Virus record (IMG/VR): IMGVR_UViG_3300042554_000720
Coordinates: 1 to 49,691 of that record
Source of the DNA: a virus
Length of the DNA: 49,691 nucleotides
Reading direction: 5' to 3' (one strand)
The stretch's first letter is position 1; each line of letters starts with the position of its first letter. The translations under genes and the position numbers were made by a program. This document shows, piece after piece, positions 31,010-40,307 of the stretch. A model generated the notes under the pieces. It worked only from the letters and a program-made list of their open reading frames with translations, ran no database searches and was not told where the DNA came from.

Positions 31010-31390
31010 ATGGCAACTATCAATCATAAAGATATTCCTGACGGAGAGCGCCACGAGCCTAAAGGCGTTTCCACAGCTACTGCGGGTCAAGTATATGTTG
31101 CCAGCGGTAGTGGAAGTGGTACTTGGCTTTCCCTTATTAGTAAGATTACGGCTAGTCTCACCCCCACTGCTGTAACGGCCAACGACAGTGTAGCGCAAGT
31201 TTACACTGTAACTGGCATCACTACTTCACAAACTCTACTAAACGTCATTCCTCCCAGTAACACTGGAGACACTGTTATTGGCAGTGCTCGCATCACTGGT
31301 GCTAATGAAGTTACAGTTACGTGGGCAAACGTCCACAACTCTAGTGCAACACCTCCTGCGGGAACCTACACTTTCGTAGTGGCAGCATGA
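31010..31390 (+). CDS. Small virion structural protein
   Basis: 126 residues, beta-rich, starting ATINHKDIPDGERHEPKG and continuing with Ser/Thr/Val strands. Similar short proteins follow the capsid genes of several podophages. Probably virion-associated, possibly head decoration. ATGA overlap with the next gene. Confidence 0.65.
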   Translation: MATINHKDIPDGERHEPKGVSTATAGQVYVASGSGSGTWLSLISKITASLTPTAVTANDSVAQVYTVTGITTSQTLLNVIPPSNTGDTVIGSARITGANEVTVTWANVHNSSATPPAGTYTFVVAA

Positions 31391-32088
31391 AACTTTCCCT
31401 TCTAGACATGACGCAAAACATCCTGTCCGCAATGGACAGCGATGAGGTGAGTTCCATTGATGAAACAGTGGAGTCCATTCAAGTAGCAGAACTCATTAAG
31501 GAGAGTTACTTTGACCTAATGGCCCAGCGTGACTGGCCGTTTCTACGTCAACTCTATACCCTTGAGGGTTTGGCAGATGTAGCTAACCCAACCAAGATGA
31601 AACTTCCAGACACTGCCAATAAAGTGTTCTGGATTAAGTACAACAAGAATCCAGTGGACTACATGGAGCCTGAAGCGTTCCTATCACTCATCGACCAACG
31701 TGTTCCAGCAGACAATGTAGTAGATGCGAATGGCTATGTCCTCAATCGTGATCCTCTCTATTGGACCACATATGACGACAAATACGTGGTGTTTGACGGC
31801 AGAAACTCCGCTATAGACACTACGCTGATGTCTAGCAAGACCAAGGTATATGGTACTGTAGCCCCCTCTTGGCAACACGTAGACACATTCATTCCCAACC
31901 TACCGGATAAGTTTTTTCCAACTCTACTGGCTGAAGCTAAAGCCCAATCCTTTGTCAACCTAAAGCAACAAGCTAATGCGCGAGAAGAGCGCAAGGCACA
32001 AAAAGGTAAGGTGACAATGAGGAATGAGAGTTGGAGGAATGAAGAGGGTGAGATTAAGTACAATCGCAAAGTAAACTACGGACGGTAA
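31387..32088 (+). CDS. Tail adaptor (tail tubular protein A-like, T7 gp11-like)
   Basis: 233 residues. N-terminal helices (ESYFDLMAQRDWPFLRQLY) and a C-terminal basic helix are typical of podophage head-tail adaptors. It should form a dodecamer ring under the portal that carries the nozzle encoded downstream. Confidence 0.8.
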   Translation: MKLSLLDMTQNILSAMDSDEVSSIDETVESIQVAELIKESYFDLMAQRDWPFLRQLYTLEGLADVANPTKMKLPDTANKVFWIKYNKNPVDYMEPEAFLSLIDQRVPADNVVDANGYVLNRDPLYWTTYDDKYVVFDGRNSAIDTTLMSSKTKVYGTVAPSWQHVDTFIPNLPDKFFPTLLAEAKAQSFVNLKQQANAREERKAQKGKVTMRNESWRNEEGEIKYNRKVNYGR

Positions 32089-32089
32089 T

Positions 32090-32284
32090 ATGGCTGACAT
32101 TTTTCGATCTACTAATAAGAAGCGTGAAGAGAAGGCTGGTCTTACTGACGTGCGCGCAGAAAAGAAAACTCCAAACGCTGTAGGCATGTCACAACAAAAG
32201 TTTGGTAATGCTGGTAAAGAAGACCCCCGTAAGAAAAATCTTGAGCAACGCGACAAGCTGTTGAAAAAGAAAGGATACAAGTGA
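32090..32284 (+). CDS. Small Lys-rich hypothetical protein
   Basis: 64 residues, very basic (KKREEKAG, KKTPN, KKNLEQRDKLLKKKGYK), no fold recognised. It starts 1 nt after the adaptor stop, and its TGA overlaps the GTG start of the next gene. Possibly a nucleic-acid-binding virion or assembly protein. Confidence 0.65.
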   Translation: MADIFRSTNKKREEKAGLTDVRAEKKTPNAVGMSQQKFGNAGKEDPRKKNLEQRDKLLKKKGYK

Positions 32285-32523
32285 AAACTTTGGAAGACAT
32301 CATGGAACGTAAGGCAGAGCGACAAGCTGCTGCCCGTGAGCGTAAGGAAGAGCGTAAGGAGAGTAACGACGTAAACACTCTCTCCATTGAGAAGGAGCCT
32401 ACGGGCCTCTACTTCTGTCGCTACACTAGGGGCCCTGTGCCTGACGAACTAAAAGGCATGTTCACCCACAAGCAGAAAATCCTAGACATTTGCACTCGTC
32501 GTAACATTCCAGTGGCACTCTAA
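32281..32523 (+). CDS. Small hypothetical protein
   Basis: 80 residues from a GTG start in a GTGA overlap. First half is a charged helix (MERKAERQAAARERKEERK), second half a mixed fold ending FTHKQKILDICTRRNIPV. Sits between adaptor and nozzle genes. Not recognised. Confidence 0.65.
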   Translation: MKTLEDIMERKAERQAAARERKEERKESNDVNTLSIEKEPTGLYFCRYTRGPVPDELKGMFTHKQKILDICTRRNIPVAL

Positions 32524-33488
32524 TGGCAGCTTCACCCTCTGTAGATGACTCCTTCACCTTCGTTGGCGGTTTGTACACGGAGGGTTTATTCTTTCTAACT
32601 CCTAAGAATAGTTGGAAGGAAGGAGATAATGTTGTCCCTCGTACAGACGGCTCCATCATTCGCCGTTCGGGAATAGACTACGAAGAAAACTATCAGATTA
32701 ACCCCGTTTCTATTTCCACCAGTGACATCAACAATTTTGCCTTTTGTGTTGAAACGTGGTCTAGTGTTGGCGGTAATGGTAACCTAGACTTCTTTGTTGT
32801 GCAGCAAGGTGCCACCATTGAATTTTACAAGGCGTTTAGCGGCACTGTAGGCGCAGGTAAACTATCTGCTTCCATTAACCTAAACGACTACAAGTGTTTT
32901 GGTAACACCAGTGTAATTGGCACTAACGTCATTACGGCTGCTAGTTGTTATGGCCGTCTCATCATTACGTCCATTGACACCAATCCCATTCTAGTAACGT
33001 ATAACGCCACTACAGATTCCATTACACACCAAGCACTAGAATTGAAGATTAGAGACTTTGACGGTATTCGCAGCCCTGCTCCAGAATGGGCTGAGTTTAC
33101 AGAAGATGTCTGGCAATCCACCTATGCGTTTGGAACAGAAGCACGTTACAACCTTTACAACCAAGGTTGGACACTGGATAAACTTACAGCGTTTTCTGCC
33201 GCTAATAACAACCTACTTCCTGCAAATACAAAGCAATGGTGGTATGGTAAGAACACAGACGACAACTTTGATCCGGCTCTTCTAAACAAAAATGACTTTG
33301 GAACATCACTGGCACCTCGTGGTCGGTTTGTACTTAACGCGTTCTATCAAGATAGGGCATCTGCAATTGGTGTAACGCCCCCTGGAAACTACGGTCCTTC
33401 TCCTCCTACACCAACTGTTCCTGACGGTCCCAATGATAACGACTTTACTCCAATTCCACCTTATGGCCCAGGCACACAAATCCCATGA
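32523..33488 (+). CDS. Tail nozzle protein, N-terminal half (T7 gp12-like)
   Basis: 321 residues. Begins with DDSFTFVGGLYTEGLFFLTPKNSW and DNVVPRTDGSIIRRSGI, the typical start of tail tubular protein B. The C-terminus is Pro-rich (PSPPTPTVPDGPND). The next gene supplies what looks like the remainder: together 773 residues against 794 in T7 gp12. The junction is a clean ATGA overlap. Confidence 0.75.
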   Translation: MAASPSVDDSFTFVGGLYTEGLFFLTPKNSWKEGDNVVPRTDGSIIRRSGIDYEENYQINPVSISTSDINNFAFCVETWSSVGGNGNLDFFVVQQGATIEFYKAFSGTVGAGKLSASINLNDYKCFGNTSVIGTNVITAASCYGRLIITSIDTNPILVTYNATTDSITHQALELKIRDFDGIRSPAPEWAEFTEDVWQSTYAFGTEARYNLYNQGWTLDKLTAFSAANNNLLPANTKQWWYGKNTDDNFDPALLNKNDFGTSLAPRGRFVLNAFYQDRASAIGVTPPGNYGPSPPTPTVPDGPNDNDFTPIPPYGPGTQIP

Positions 33489-34843
33489 GTAGCTTAGACA
33501 TTCAATATGACAGCTTTAGGCCAAAGGTGTGTGCTTTCTATGCTGGACGAGCGTGGTATAGCGGTGTACCTAGTGGTAGTAAACTTGGGTGGGTGATGTT
33601 TAGCCAAGTGCTAACTGACATTTCAAATGCTACTCGATGCTATCAACAAAACGACCCAACATCAGAAGCATTTAGTGATTTGCTAGATAGTGACGGTGGT
33701 GTAATTCAAATTCCAGAAGCTGGTGAAATTGTTGGCCTTACTGCACTTGGTCCTGTATTACTAGTATTTGCCAGCAATGGTGTTTGGCAAATTGGAGGTA
33801 GTGGCGGTGGATTTAGTGCTTCAGCTTACTCTGTAGAAAAAGCCACCAACATTGGGTGTTTGTTTCAAAAGTCCATTGTAGTTTCTGAAGACAGTGCCTA
33901 CTATTGGGGCAATAGCGGCATCTACCAACTCACCATTGATAGTGAAGGTAGAGCGCGAGTTGCCGACATTAGCGAACAGAAGATTAAAACCTTCTACCAA
34001 TCCATCCCTGCAATTAACAAGCTGTATGTAGATGGTAAGTATAACAATAGTGAGAAGGTTGTTTATTGGGCATACAACGGCAACACTATTGAGGATACTA
34101 GTAGTGGTGCTTACAAAAAGAATAAGTTTCTGTGTTACAACACACAACTTAGTGCGTTCTATACACTGTCCATTGACAACACTGCTGGTCCTGTTGTAAC
34201 AGCCATCGCCGTTACAAAAGAAACAGTGGAAAGTGACATTGAGTTTGATGTAGTGGTAGGCGCTGCCGAAGTTGTAGTTGGTGCAAACCAAGTAATAGCC
34301 GACATCAACGTCCTTCAAGGTGCTGTAAAGCAGCTTAAATGTCTCACCTATGCGCCAGTTGGCGTCAATTTTGCATCAGTGTGGAGTGACTTCATTCGCA
34401 CGTCCACCAATGACTGGGATAAAACATTTGTTGGTGTAGACGTTGACAGCTATGTAGTCACTGGCTATAATGTTGGTGGAGTTGGTCCGGCCAGAAGTAA
34501 AACAGCACAATATGTAAGTGTGTTTGCTAAACGCACTGAAGACGGGTTTGACGAACAAGAACAACCTACCAACCCTTCCTCCATCCTAATGCAAACTCGC
34601 TGGGACTTTACAGACAACACTCATCCCGGTAAGTGGTCAGATGATGTAGAGGTGTACAGGCCACGTCGTCCTTTCTTTGTAAACTTTCCCACCTCTTATG
34701 ACGACGGCTATCCACTAGTCATTACTAAGAACAAAGTAAGAGGTAGAGGTAAAGCCTTACAGATTAAGTTTGCTGCTGGTGAAGGTAAACAAATGCACTT
34801 AATGGGGTGGTCTATTGGATTCGTCAACAACACAACTGTATGA
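33485..34843 (+). CDS. Tail nozzle protein, C-terminal half (T7 gp12-like)
   Basis: 452 residues. FRPKVCAFYAGRAWYSG and VLLVFASNGVWQIGG plus AYYWGNSGIYQL give the repeated propeller-like strands of tail tubular protein B. With the previous ORF it would make the hexameric nozzle. Both halves have full reading frames, so this is a stable split rather than a sequencing frameshift, though that should be tested. Confidence 0.75.
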   Translation: MSSLDIQYDSFRPKVCAFYAGRAWYSGVPSGSKLGWVMFSQVLTDISNATRCYQQNDPTSEAFSDLLDSDGGVIQIPEAGEIVGLTALGPVLLVFASNGVWQIGGSGGGFSASAYSVEKATNIGCLFQKSIVVSEDSAYYWGNSGIYQLTIDSEGRARVADISEQKIKTFYQSIPAINKLYVDGKYNNSEKVVYWAYNGNTIEDTSSGAYKKNKFLCYNTQLSAFYTLSIDNTAGPVVTAIAVTKETVESDIEFDVVVGAAEVVVGANQVIADINVLQGAVKQLKCLTYAPVGVNFASVWSDFIRTSTNDWDKTFVGVDVDSYVVTGYNVGGVGPARSKTAQYVSVFAKRTEDGFDEQEQPTNPSSILMQTRWDFTDNTHPGKWSDDVEVYRPRRPFFVNFPTSYDDGYPLVITKNKVRGRGKALQIKFAAGEGKQMHLMGWSIGFVNNTTV

Positions 34844-34859
34844 TGGGCCTGAAGGTAAG

Positions 34860-35114
34860 GTGAGTGTAGAGTGGGTTGGAAAAGAGGCGTTCCTTCACTG
34901 CACTGTTGATCCCGCTACATGGGGCGTTAAGTCGTACAAGAAACTATATGTAGTATTACAGTATATAGCTTACTACTTAAAAGAAAAAGGCTATAGTAAC
35001 ATCTATATACTTATTCCAGATAATAATGAGAAGTTGTTTAAGTTTTCTTTAATGTTTGGCTTTACTTTGGTACAAATTGTTGGCGACTACATACTTATGA
35101 GTAGGAATACATAA
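34860..35114 (+). CDS. GNAT-like internal virion protein (T7 gp13 position)
   Basis: 84 residues from GTG 34860 with GAAGG just upstream; a frame starting at 34815 overlaps the nozzle gene more. SYKKLYVVLQYIAYYLKEKGYSN then FKFSLMFGF is like the core of small acetyltransferase-fold proteins that T7-like phages encode before gp14. Probably structural, not enzymatic. Confidence 0.6.
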   Translation: MSVEWVGKEAFLHCTVDPATWGVKSYKKLYVVLQYIAYYLKEKGYSNIYILIPDNNEKLFKFSLMFGFTLVQIVGDYILMSRNT

Positions 35115-35554
35115 TGGGCGCTCTTGCACTACCTCTCCTCGTAGGCACTGCTGTGGTGTCCACTGTAGGCTCAATTGACCAATCTCGCAGAGCACGTAAA
35201 GCCAGTAAGGCACAAAGTGCTGCTGAACAACGTCGTGCAGACATTGAAAACGTGTACAAGACACGGCAGGCTGTACGTCAAGCTCGTCTTGCCCAAGGTT
35301 CAATGGTGAATGCTGCCGCACAAACTGGCGGTATGGGTGGTACAGGGTTAGCTGGCGGTGTTTCCAGTGTATCGTCTCAACTTGGTGGTAATCTTGCCTT
35401 CATGGAAAGTGTTGCGCAAGAGAACAACATCATTGTAGGAGCACAAAACACCATTAACAAATCACAGACAAATGCCGCTGTGTTTGGTGCAGTGGGCCAG
35501 CTAGGACAAACCATTTTCTCTCCATACCTCAAAGCTCCTAAGAAGGAAGGCTAA
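35114..35554 (+). CDS. Internal virion protein (T7 gp14-like)
   Basis: 146 residues. A hydrophobic start (LALPLLVGTAVVSTVGS) precedes a helical Arg/Ala/Gln-rich body with VRQARLAQGSMVNAAAQTGG, the typical gp14 pattern. This protein forms the outer pore of the DNA-ejection channel. It is first of the three core proteins here. Confidence 0.8.
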   Translation: MGALALPLLVGTAVVSTVGSIDQSRRARKASKAQSAAEQRRADIENVYKTRQAVRQARLAQGSMVNAAAQTGGMGGTGLAGGVSSVSSQLGGNLAFMESVAQENNIIVGAQNTINKSQTNAAVFGAVGQLGQTIFSPYLKAPKKEG

Positions 35555-38500
35555 GTGGAAATTTCCCTCATTGACGGCTACGACCCTGATAACTACGTTA
35601 CGCCAGTAGCTGGCAGCTACGCACAACGTCCTGGCCCAAATCCTACCCTCTCCCTTCTTACTGGTAAGGATACGCAGGTACTAGGGCCTGCATTCGTTGC
35701 GTTTGAAGAGGCACAGAAAGCCCGTGCTGAATCCGTAGCTTTGTGGAAAAGTGCTGCCAACGCTGAGGCTGTAGGTGGCAACATCAATGCTGTAGCGATG
35801 GCTGCACAAGAGATTACTTCCCTACAGCAACCCAACAACAGCTACTTCGACAATGTGACAGCCATTGCCGAACAGAAGGCTGAAACACTGGCTGCCCTTT
35901 CGGCACAGACCGGGATGCAGCCCAATGAGTTGGTTCGCACTGTACGTCTTCACAGCCGCAACATGGCTGTACGTAGTGCGCTGGAAGCCTCCATTGCTGC
36001 TTTGCCAGAGCGTGGATTCCTCACACAACTAGCGCAAGATGTCACTGGTATCACCACTGCCATTGATTGGGGTCGTATTTCTCCAACTCTAAACGAGGAG
36101 TTTAAGAAGTTTGGTGTAACGCCTTCTCTGACCACTATTGGTAGCGCTGAAGACTTCTTCACCATATTGGCTGGTATGGATAGTGACGATGATGCTAAGA
36201 AGTTCATCAGTCACATTACAGATGTACTTGTTGACAGCAACACCATTCCACTAGAAAGCAGTCGTAAGTTCTTTGAAACGATGGTGGACCTCACTAATCG
36301 ATCTAAGGGCCTAGAAGGGGTGTTTGGGGGCCTAGACGTACTAGGGGTAGGGCTGCTCCTCAAAGCAGGCGCTACGGGCGTTTTAAAGGCTTCTAGAGGC
36401 ATTGCTGCTGCCAGGGCTGTGGGTGCTCATGAAGCCGTGGTGCAAGATGTGGTGAATGTCCTTACTAAAGAAGGTAAGACTTCCTTAGAAACCAGTCAAG
36501 TAGATGCACTGAAAGCCTCCCTGTCTACGGCCACCGATGGGTTGGCTGGCCTATCTCCGTCTGTACAAAAGGCACTTACTTCCCGCATTCTAGCTACTAA
36601 AGAAGCATTAGAGAACACTCTCTACACTGGAGGTGCTACGGCACCAGAACTAGCCGCGTCTAAGCGGATGTATGAACTTACCTATAGCCGACAGCGCAAT
36701 AGTGCTATTTTGGAAAGCAATGTGGAGGTAGATGTTAATAAGGGCCGCATTACGTTGGACACCCTGTACGTCCATCGTGACGGCACTCCGTTTGCCACCG
36801 CAGAAGATGCACTAGAGTATGGAAAGAAGTGGGTTGTCGGTGAACTCAGTGTAGTTCCCATTGCAGGTGAAGTGGCAGACATCGCAGCTAAGATGGGCGA
36901 CTTGTCTAGCCGCGCCAACACCCTCCTCACTGAAATTAGTGCTCTGTCTAAGGAGACGCGGAAGGCTGGTGTACGTTGGGCTGAAGACATTGGTAATCTA
37001 GAGCGCCCCACTAGTGAAGCCATTGCTGACGTTTGGAACAAGGTGAAGACAGGTCAACCTTTGTCCGAAGGCTTTGAAACCACTGTAGGTAAACTAGTTA
37101 GTAAGGCCGCTTCTGTGGAAGAAGCTCTGTTGGCTGTACAACGTAGTGTACCAGCACAAATTGGTGTAAAGCTACGTGAACTAGAGAATGTAGTGTCTGA
37201 GAAAGTATCTCTTACAATGGGGCCTAAGCGCCCTGGGTATGCGCTACGCCAGAAGGCGGACATGCCTGTACTACTGGAGAGTCTTGGTAAATACAGCCAA
37301 GATGAAATTGATTCCCTACACCTCACTGCTGGCCGCCTAAATCCTCGTCTAGCCACCGTTACCTCCATCTACACTCCTGCTCTTATGTCTTCGCTGAAGA
37401 AGCATAAGTATAGCAGAGCCTGGGCGGAAGAGGTTAGCCAAGCGTTTGACAAACTTAGCGGCAATTCAATTGACCGCGTTAACGACGCCCTCATTCAAAC
37501 AGAAGCTCTAAAGCGGGACATGACTCCTGCTGAACTTGCTGTAGCTCACATTAAGACGGAAGCAGAGCAAGAAGCCTACTACGCCTATCGCAAGATGCGT
37601 GATGCACAATGGGCAGCTAAGAATGAAGAGGCTCGTCTAGCCCTCACGTCTATGGGCTATAGGAATGTTTTCTCTGACGTGGGAGATTTGGGTACGTTTA
37701 GTGGTCCTGCTCGTCGTGTAGATGAGTGGGAACAGTTTTATGGAAAACGCCTTTACGACGCTGAGAACAACACTTTTTCTATTCTTACTGAAGAAAACAT
37801 CCACAAGTTCAAAGCTCGTGGACTAACTCTATACGACTACGCTAAAGCACAAGAGGTGCCCAACCATAAAAGCGTAGCTACTAAGGTAATGCTTCCTACT
37901 AATAAGACTACAGTAGGTGACGTAAAAAGCGTTGTAGGCCGCGTAGACGGCTCCTATAGCCGCATCTACATGGAAGAATATTTCATCAAGATGAAGGGGA
38001 ATCTGGTAGTTGACGGAGAACTAACAGATGTAAAGTATGCCTTCCGCACTGCTGCCACTGAAGCTGATGCTGCTGACTACGTACAGCGGTTTAACCAACT
38101 TATCCGTATGGGTAGGGTGGAACCAGAAGATGTGCGCCGCATCATGGGTGGGTATGAAGAGGACGCTGAAGCACTGGCTAGAGCCGTTAATGACGGCAAA
38201 TATGCCAACATGGAAGCTGCCTTTAACTATACCCGCATGGACGACAACTTCTTCCGTGATGTAACAGGCATTGGTTCCAGCGACCGATCAGGTGGCCGCA
38301 CTTTCTGGAGTGGGCGCAGTGAAGAGGGCATTCGCTCTATCTCTACTGGTAGCCGAGACACTGTAACAGCAGGGCCGTTGGCCTCTCTAGAACGTGAGAT
38401 TGGCAACACCGCCATGTTTGCTGCTATGGATGAGTGGCGTCGTAATGCCATCCAGAAGTGGTATAACACGTTTGAAGATGTTATCTCCCCCACTGATAAG

Positions 38501-40306
38501 ATGGGAACTAAGGATGCTGCTGGTGTATTCTTCAACGTAGTGAACCGAGCTAAAGAGTTCCGACTCAGTGACAGACAAGCAAATGCCATGATGGCACAAG
38601 CTCGTTTCATTGTAAACCAACTCAATGTACGCACACTGGACGAACAAATCCTAGAGCACAACATTGACAAACTCTCTCGCGTGTTTGACAACTTGCCTGG
38701 AATGACTAAGCCTGGGTTTAGTCACGTAGGCCAGTGGATGCGCCGCACTGACCTCATTGAGTTCATTAAAGGCAAGGCATCAACTCTAATGCTTGGCCTA
38801 TTCTCGCCTGCTCAACTCATTGTGCAGAGTAGCGGCATGTTGAATGCTGTGGCTATGAGTCCTAAGCACGGCCTGAAGAGTGCCTACCTTATTCGCCCTA
38901 TGCTTGCTGCTCTAAACAGCGACAATGGTAAGGTGTGGCAAGGTATCCACAAGATGTTTGATGTGGTGCAATATACAGGAATGTCTAAGGAAGAGTTTAC
39001 TCGTATTGCGGCAGCCATCCGTAAGACGGGCCTTATTGATAATATTGGTGCATCGTCCATGTACGGCGCAGAAGATGGTGCAGCCAACATCTTTAGCCGT
39101 CGTATGCGGAAGTTCAACACTGCGCAGATGGGGTTCTTCAACAAAGGTGAAGAGATTAGCCGTGTAGCAGCGTTTGACATTGCACGCCGTGAGTGGCTGG
39201 AAGTAAACCCTGGTGGAGTGTGGGACAGTGATGGTGCTCTGGCCTCCATCATGCAGCGTGCTGATGACCTCACCATGAACATGCAGCGAGTTAACGAAGC
39301 TCGCTATAGCAAGGGATTGGCTGGCATTCCTCTCCAGTTCCTACAGCATAACATTCGTCTAGGTACGAACGTGTGGGGTGGTGTAACCCAAATGTTTACT
39401 GGTAAGAGGCAAGCACTGTCTGCAAAGGATGCTGTGGCCCTTGTTGTGGGTTCTACTCTCCTCTACGGCCTAAACAACACTGCTACACCAGACATGCTGG
39501 AAGAGGCTTTAGGTAGTGCCATTAACGGCTGGGACGACGAGTATAAGATGTATGTTGCCCACGGCCTCATTGCTGGCACCATCAACAGTCTCAGTCAAAT
39601 GTTCACAGGGGAGAGTGCTGAGATTGGCATTGGCGCTCGACTATCTTCATTGCAGTGGTATGAAGATTTGTACAAAGGCATTGAAACTGTCTTCATGGAC
39701 AACAAGTTGGAGCTAGATACTCTAACTGGTCCGTCAGGCAGTGTACTTGTTAACTTGTGGGATGCTGGTAAGATTGGTCTAGACTTTTGGGAGCGGCCTG
39801 AGTGGACTACCACTGACTTCCTAGGTACTCTTAGTAAGATGGGTGCCACTATGGCTAGTTCGTGGGGTAATGCTGACAAGGCGTGGTATGCCGCGCAAGT
39901 TGATGGCTACGTGTACAACAAGAGGGGCGACAAGGTTGCACAACTCACTACACCAGAAGTTATCTGGCAAGCCATTGGTATTTCCTCGGTGGAGGCACTA
40001 GAGAGTGGCTACGTCTTCAAAAATAACCAACAGCACACTCGCATGATTAAAAAGATGAGTGAGGAGGTTATGCGACAACAAGAGGCTGCACGTAGGGCTT
40101 GGTTGAACGGGGACACGTCTGGCGCTAAGGCCGCTAATGACGCCATTGCAGCCCTTCTACTGCCCCTTAAAGCAGGAGATAGGGTAGCTGTGGTGAGAGG
40201 TGCTGCATCGCGCACAAACCCTAACAACACTGTCATTCAAGAGGCTGTGATTAAGTGGGACCAAGACTCACAAGAGCGTGCCAACAAGATTCTCATTGAG
40301 AGGTAA
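35555..40306 (+). CDS. Large internal virion (core/ejection) protein, T7 gp16-like
   Basis: 1583 residues from GTG 35555, adjacent to the gp14-like gene. Long helical, Ala/Glu/Lys-rich protein, as expected for an ejectosome core component. I see no clear lytic transglycosylase motif of the T7 gp16 N-terminus. At 1583 residues it is longer than T7 gp16 (1318). It precedes the gp15-like gene, so the order 15-16 of T7 is reversed. Confidence 0.75.
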   Translation: MEISLIDGYDPDNYVTPVAGSYAQRPGPNPTLSLLTGKDTQVLGPAFVAFEEAQKARAESVALWKSAANAEAVGGNINAVAMAAQEITSLQQPNNSYFDNVTAIAEQKAETLAALSAQTGMQPNELVRTVRLHSRNMAVRSALEASIAALPERGFLTQLAQDVTGITTAIDWGRISPTLNEEFKKFGVTPSLTTIGSAEDFFTILAGMDSDDDAKKFISHITDVLVDSNTIPLESSRKFFETMVDLTNRSKGLEGVFGGLDVLGVGLLLKAGATGVLKASRGIAAARAVGAHEAVVQDVVNVLTKEGKTSLETSQVDALKASLSTATDGLAGLSPSVQKALTSRILATKEALENTLYTGGATAPELAASKRMYELTYSRQRNSAILESNVEVDVNKGRITLDTLYVHRDGTPFATAEDALEYGKKWVVGELSVVPIAGEVADIAAKMGDLSSRANTLLTEISALSKETRKAGVRWAEDIGNLERPTSEAIADVWNKVKTGQPLSEGFETTVGKLVSKAASVEEALLAVQRSVPAQIGVKLRELENVVSEKVSLTMGPKRPGYALRQKADMPVLLESLGKYSQDEIDSLHLTAGRLNPRLATVTSIYTPALMSSLKKHKYSRAWAEEVSQAFDKLSGNSIDRVNDALIQTEALKRDMTPAELAVAHIKTEAEQEAYYAYRKMRDAQWAAKNEEARLALTSMGYRNVFSDVGDLGTFSGPARRVDEWEQFYGKRLYDAENNTFSILTEENIHKFKARGLTLYDYAKAQEVPNHKSVATKVMLPTNKTTVGDVKSVVGRVDGSYSRIYMEEYFIKMKGNLVVDGELTDVKYAFRTAATEADAADYVQRFNQLIRMGRVEPEDVRRIMGGYEEDAEALARAVNDGKYANMEAAFNYTRMDDNFFRDVTGIGSSDRSGGRTFWSGRSEEGIRSISTGSRDTVTAGPLASLEREIGNTAMFAAMDEWRRNAIQKWYNTFEDVISPTDKMGTKDAAGVFFNVVNRAKEFRLSDRQANAMMAQARFIVNQLNVRTLDEQILEHNIDKLSRVFDNLPGMTKPGFSHVGQWMRRTDLIEFIKGKASTLMLGLFSPAQLIVQSSGMLNAVAMSPKHGLKSAYLIRPMLAALNSDNGKVWQGIHKMFDVVQYTGMSKEEFTRIAAAIRKTGLIDNIGASSMYGAEDGAANIFSRRMRKFNTAQMGFFNKGEEISRVAAFDIARREWLEVNPGGVWDSDGALASIMQRADDLTMNMQRVNEARYSKGLAGIPLQFLQHNIRLGTNVWGGVTQMFTGKRQALSAKDAVALVVGSTLLYGLNNTATPDMLEEALGSAINGWDDEYKMYVAHGLIAGTINSLSQMFTGESAEIGIGARLSSLQWYEDLYKGIETVFMDNKLELDTLTGPSGSVLVNLWDAGKIGLDFWERPEWTTTDFLGTLSKMGATMASSWGNADKAWYAAQVDGYVYNKRGDKVAQLTTPEVIWQAIGISSVEALESGYVFKNNQQHTRMIKKMSEEVMRQQEAARRAWLNGDTSGAKAANDAIAALLLPLKAGDRVAVVRGAASRTNPNNTVIQEAVIKWDQDSQERANKILIER

Positions 40307-40307
40307 T

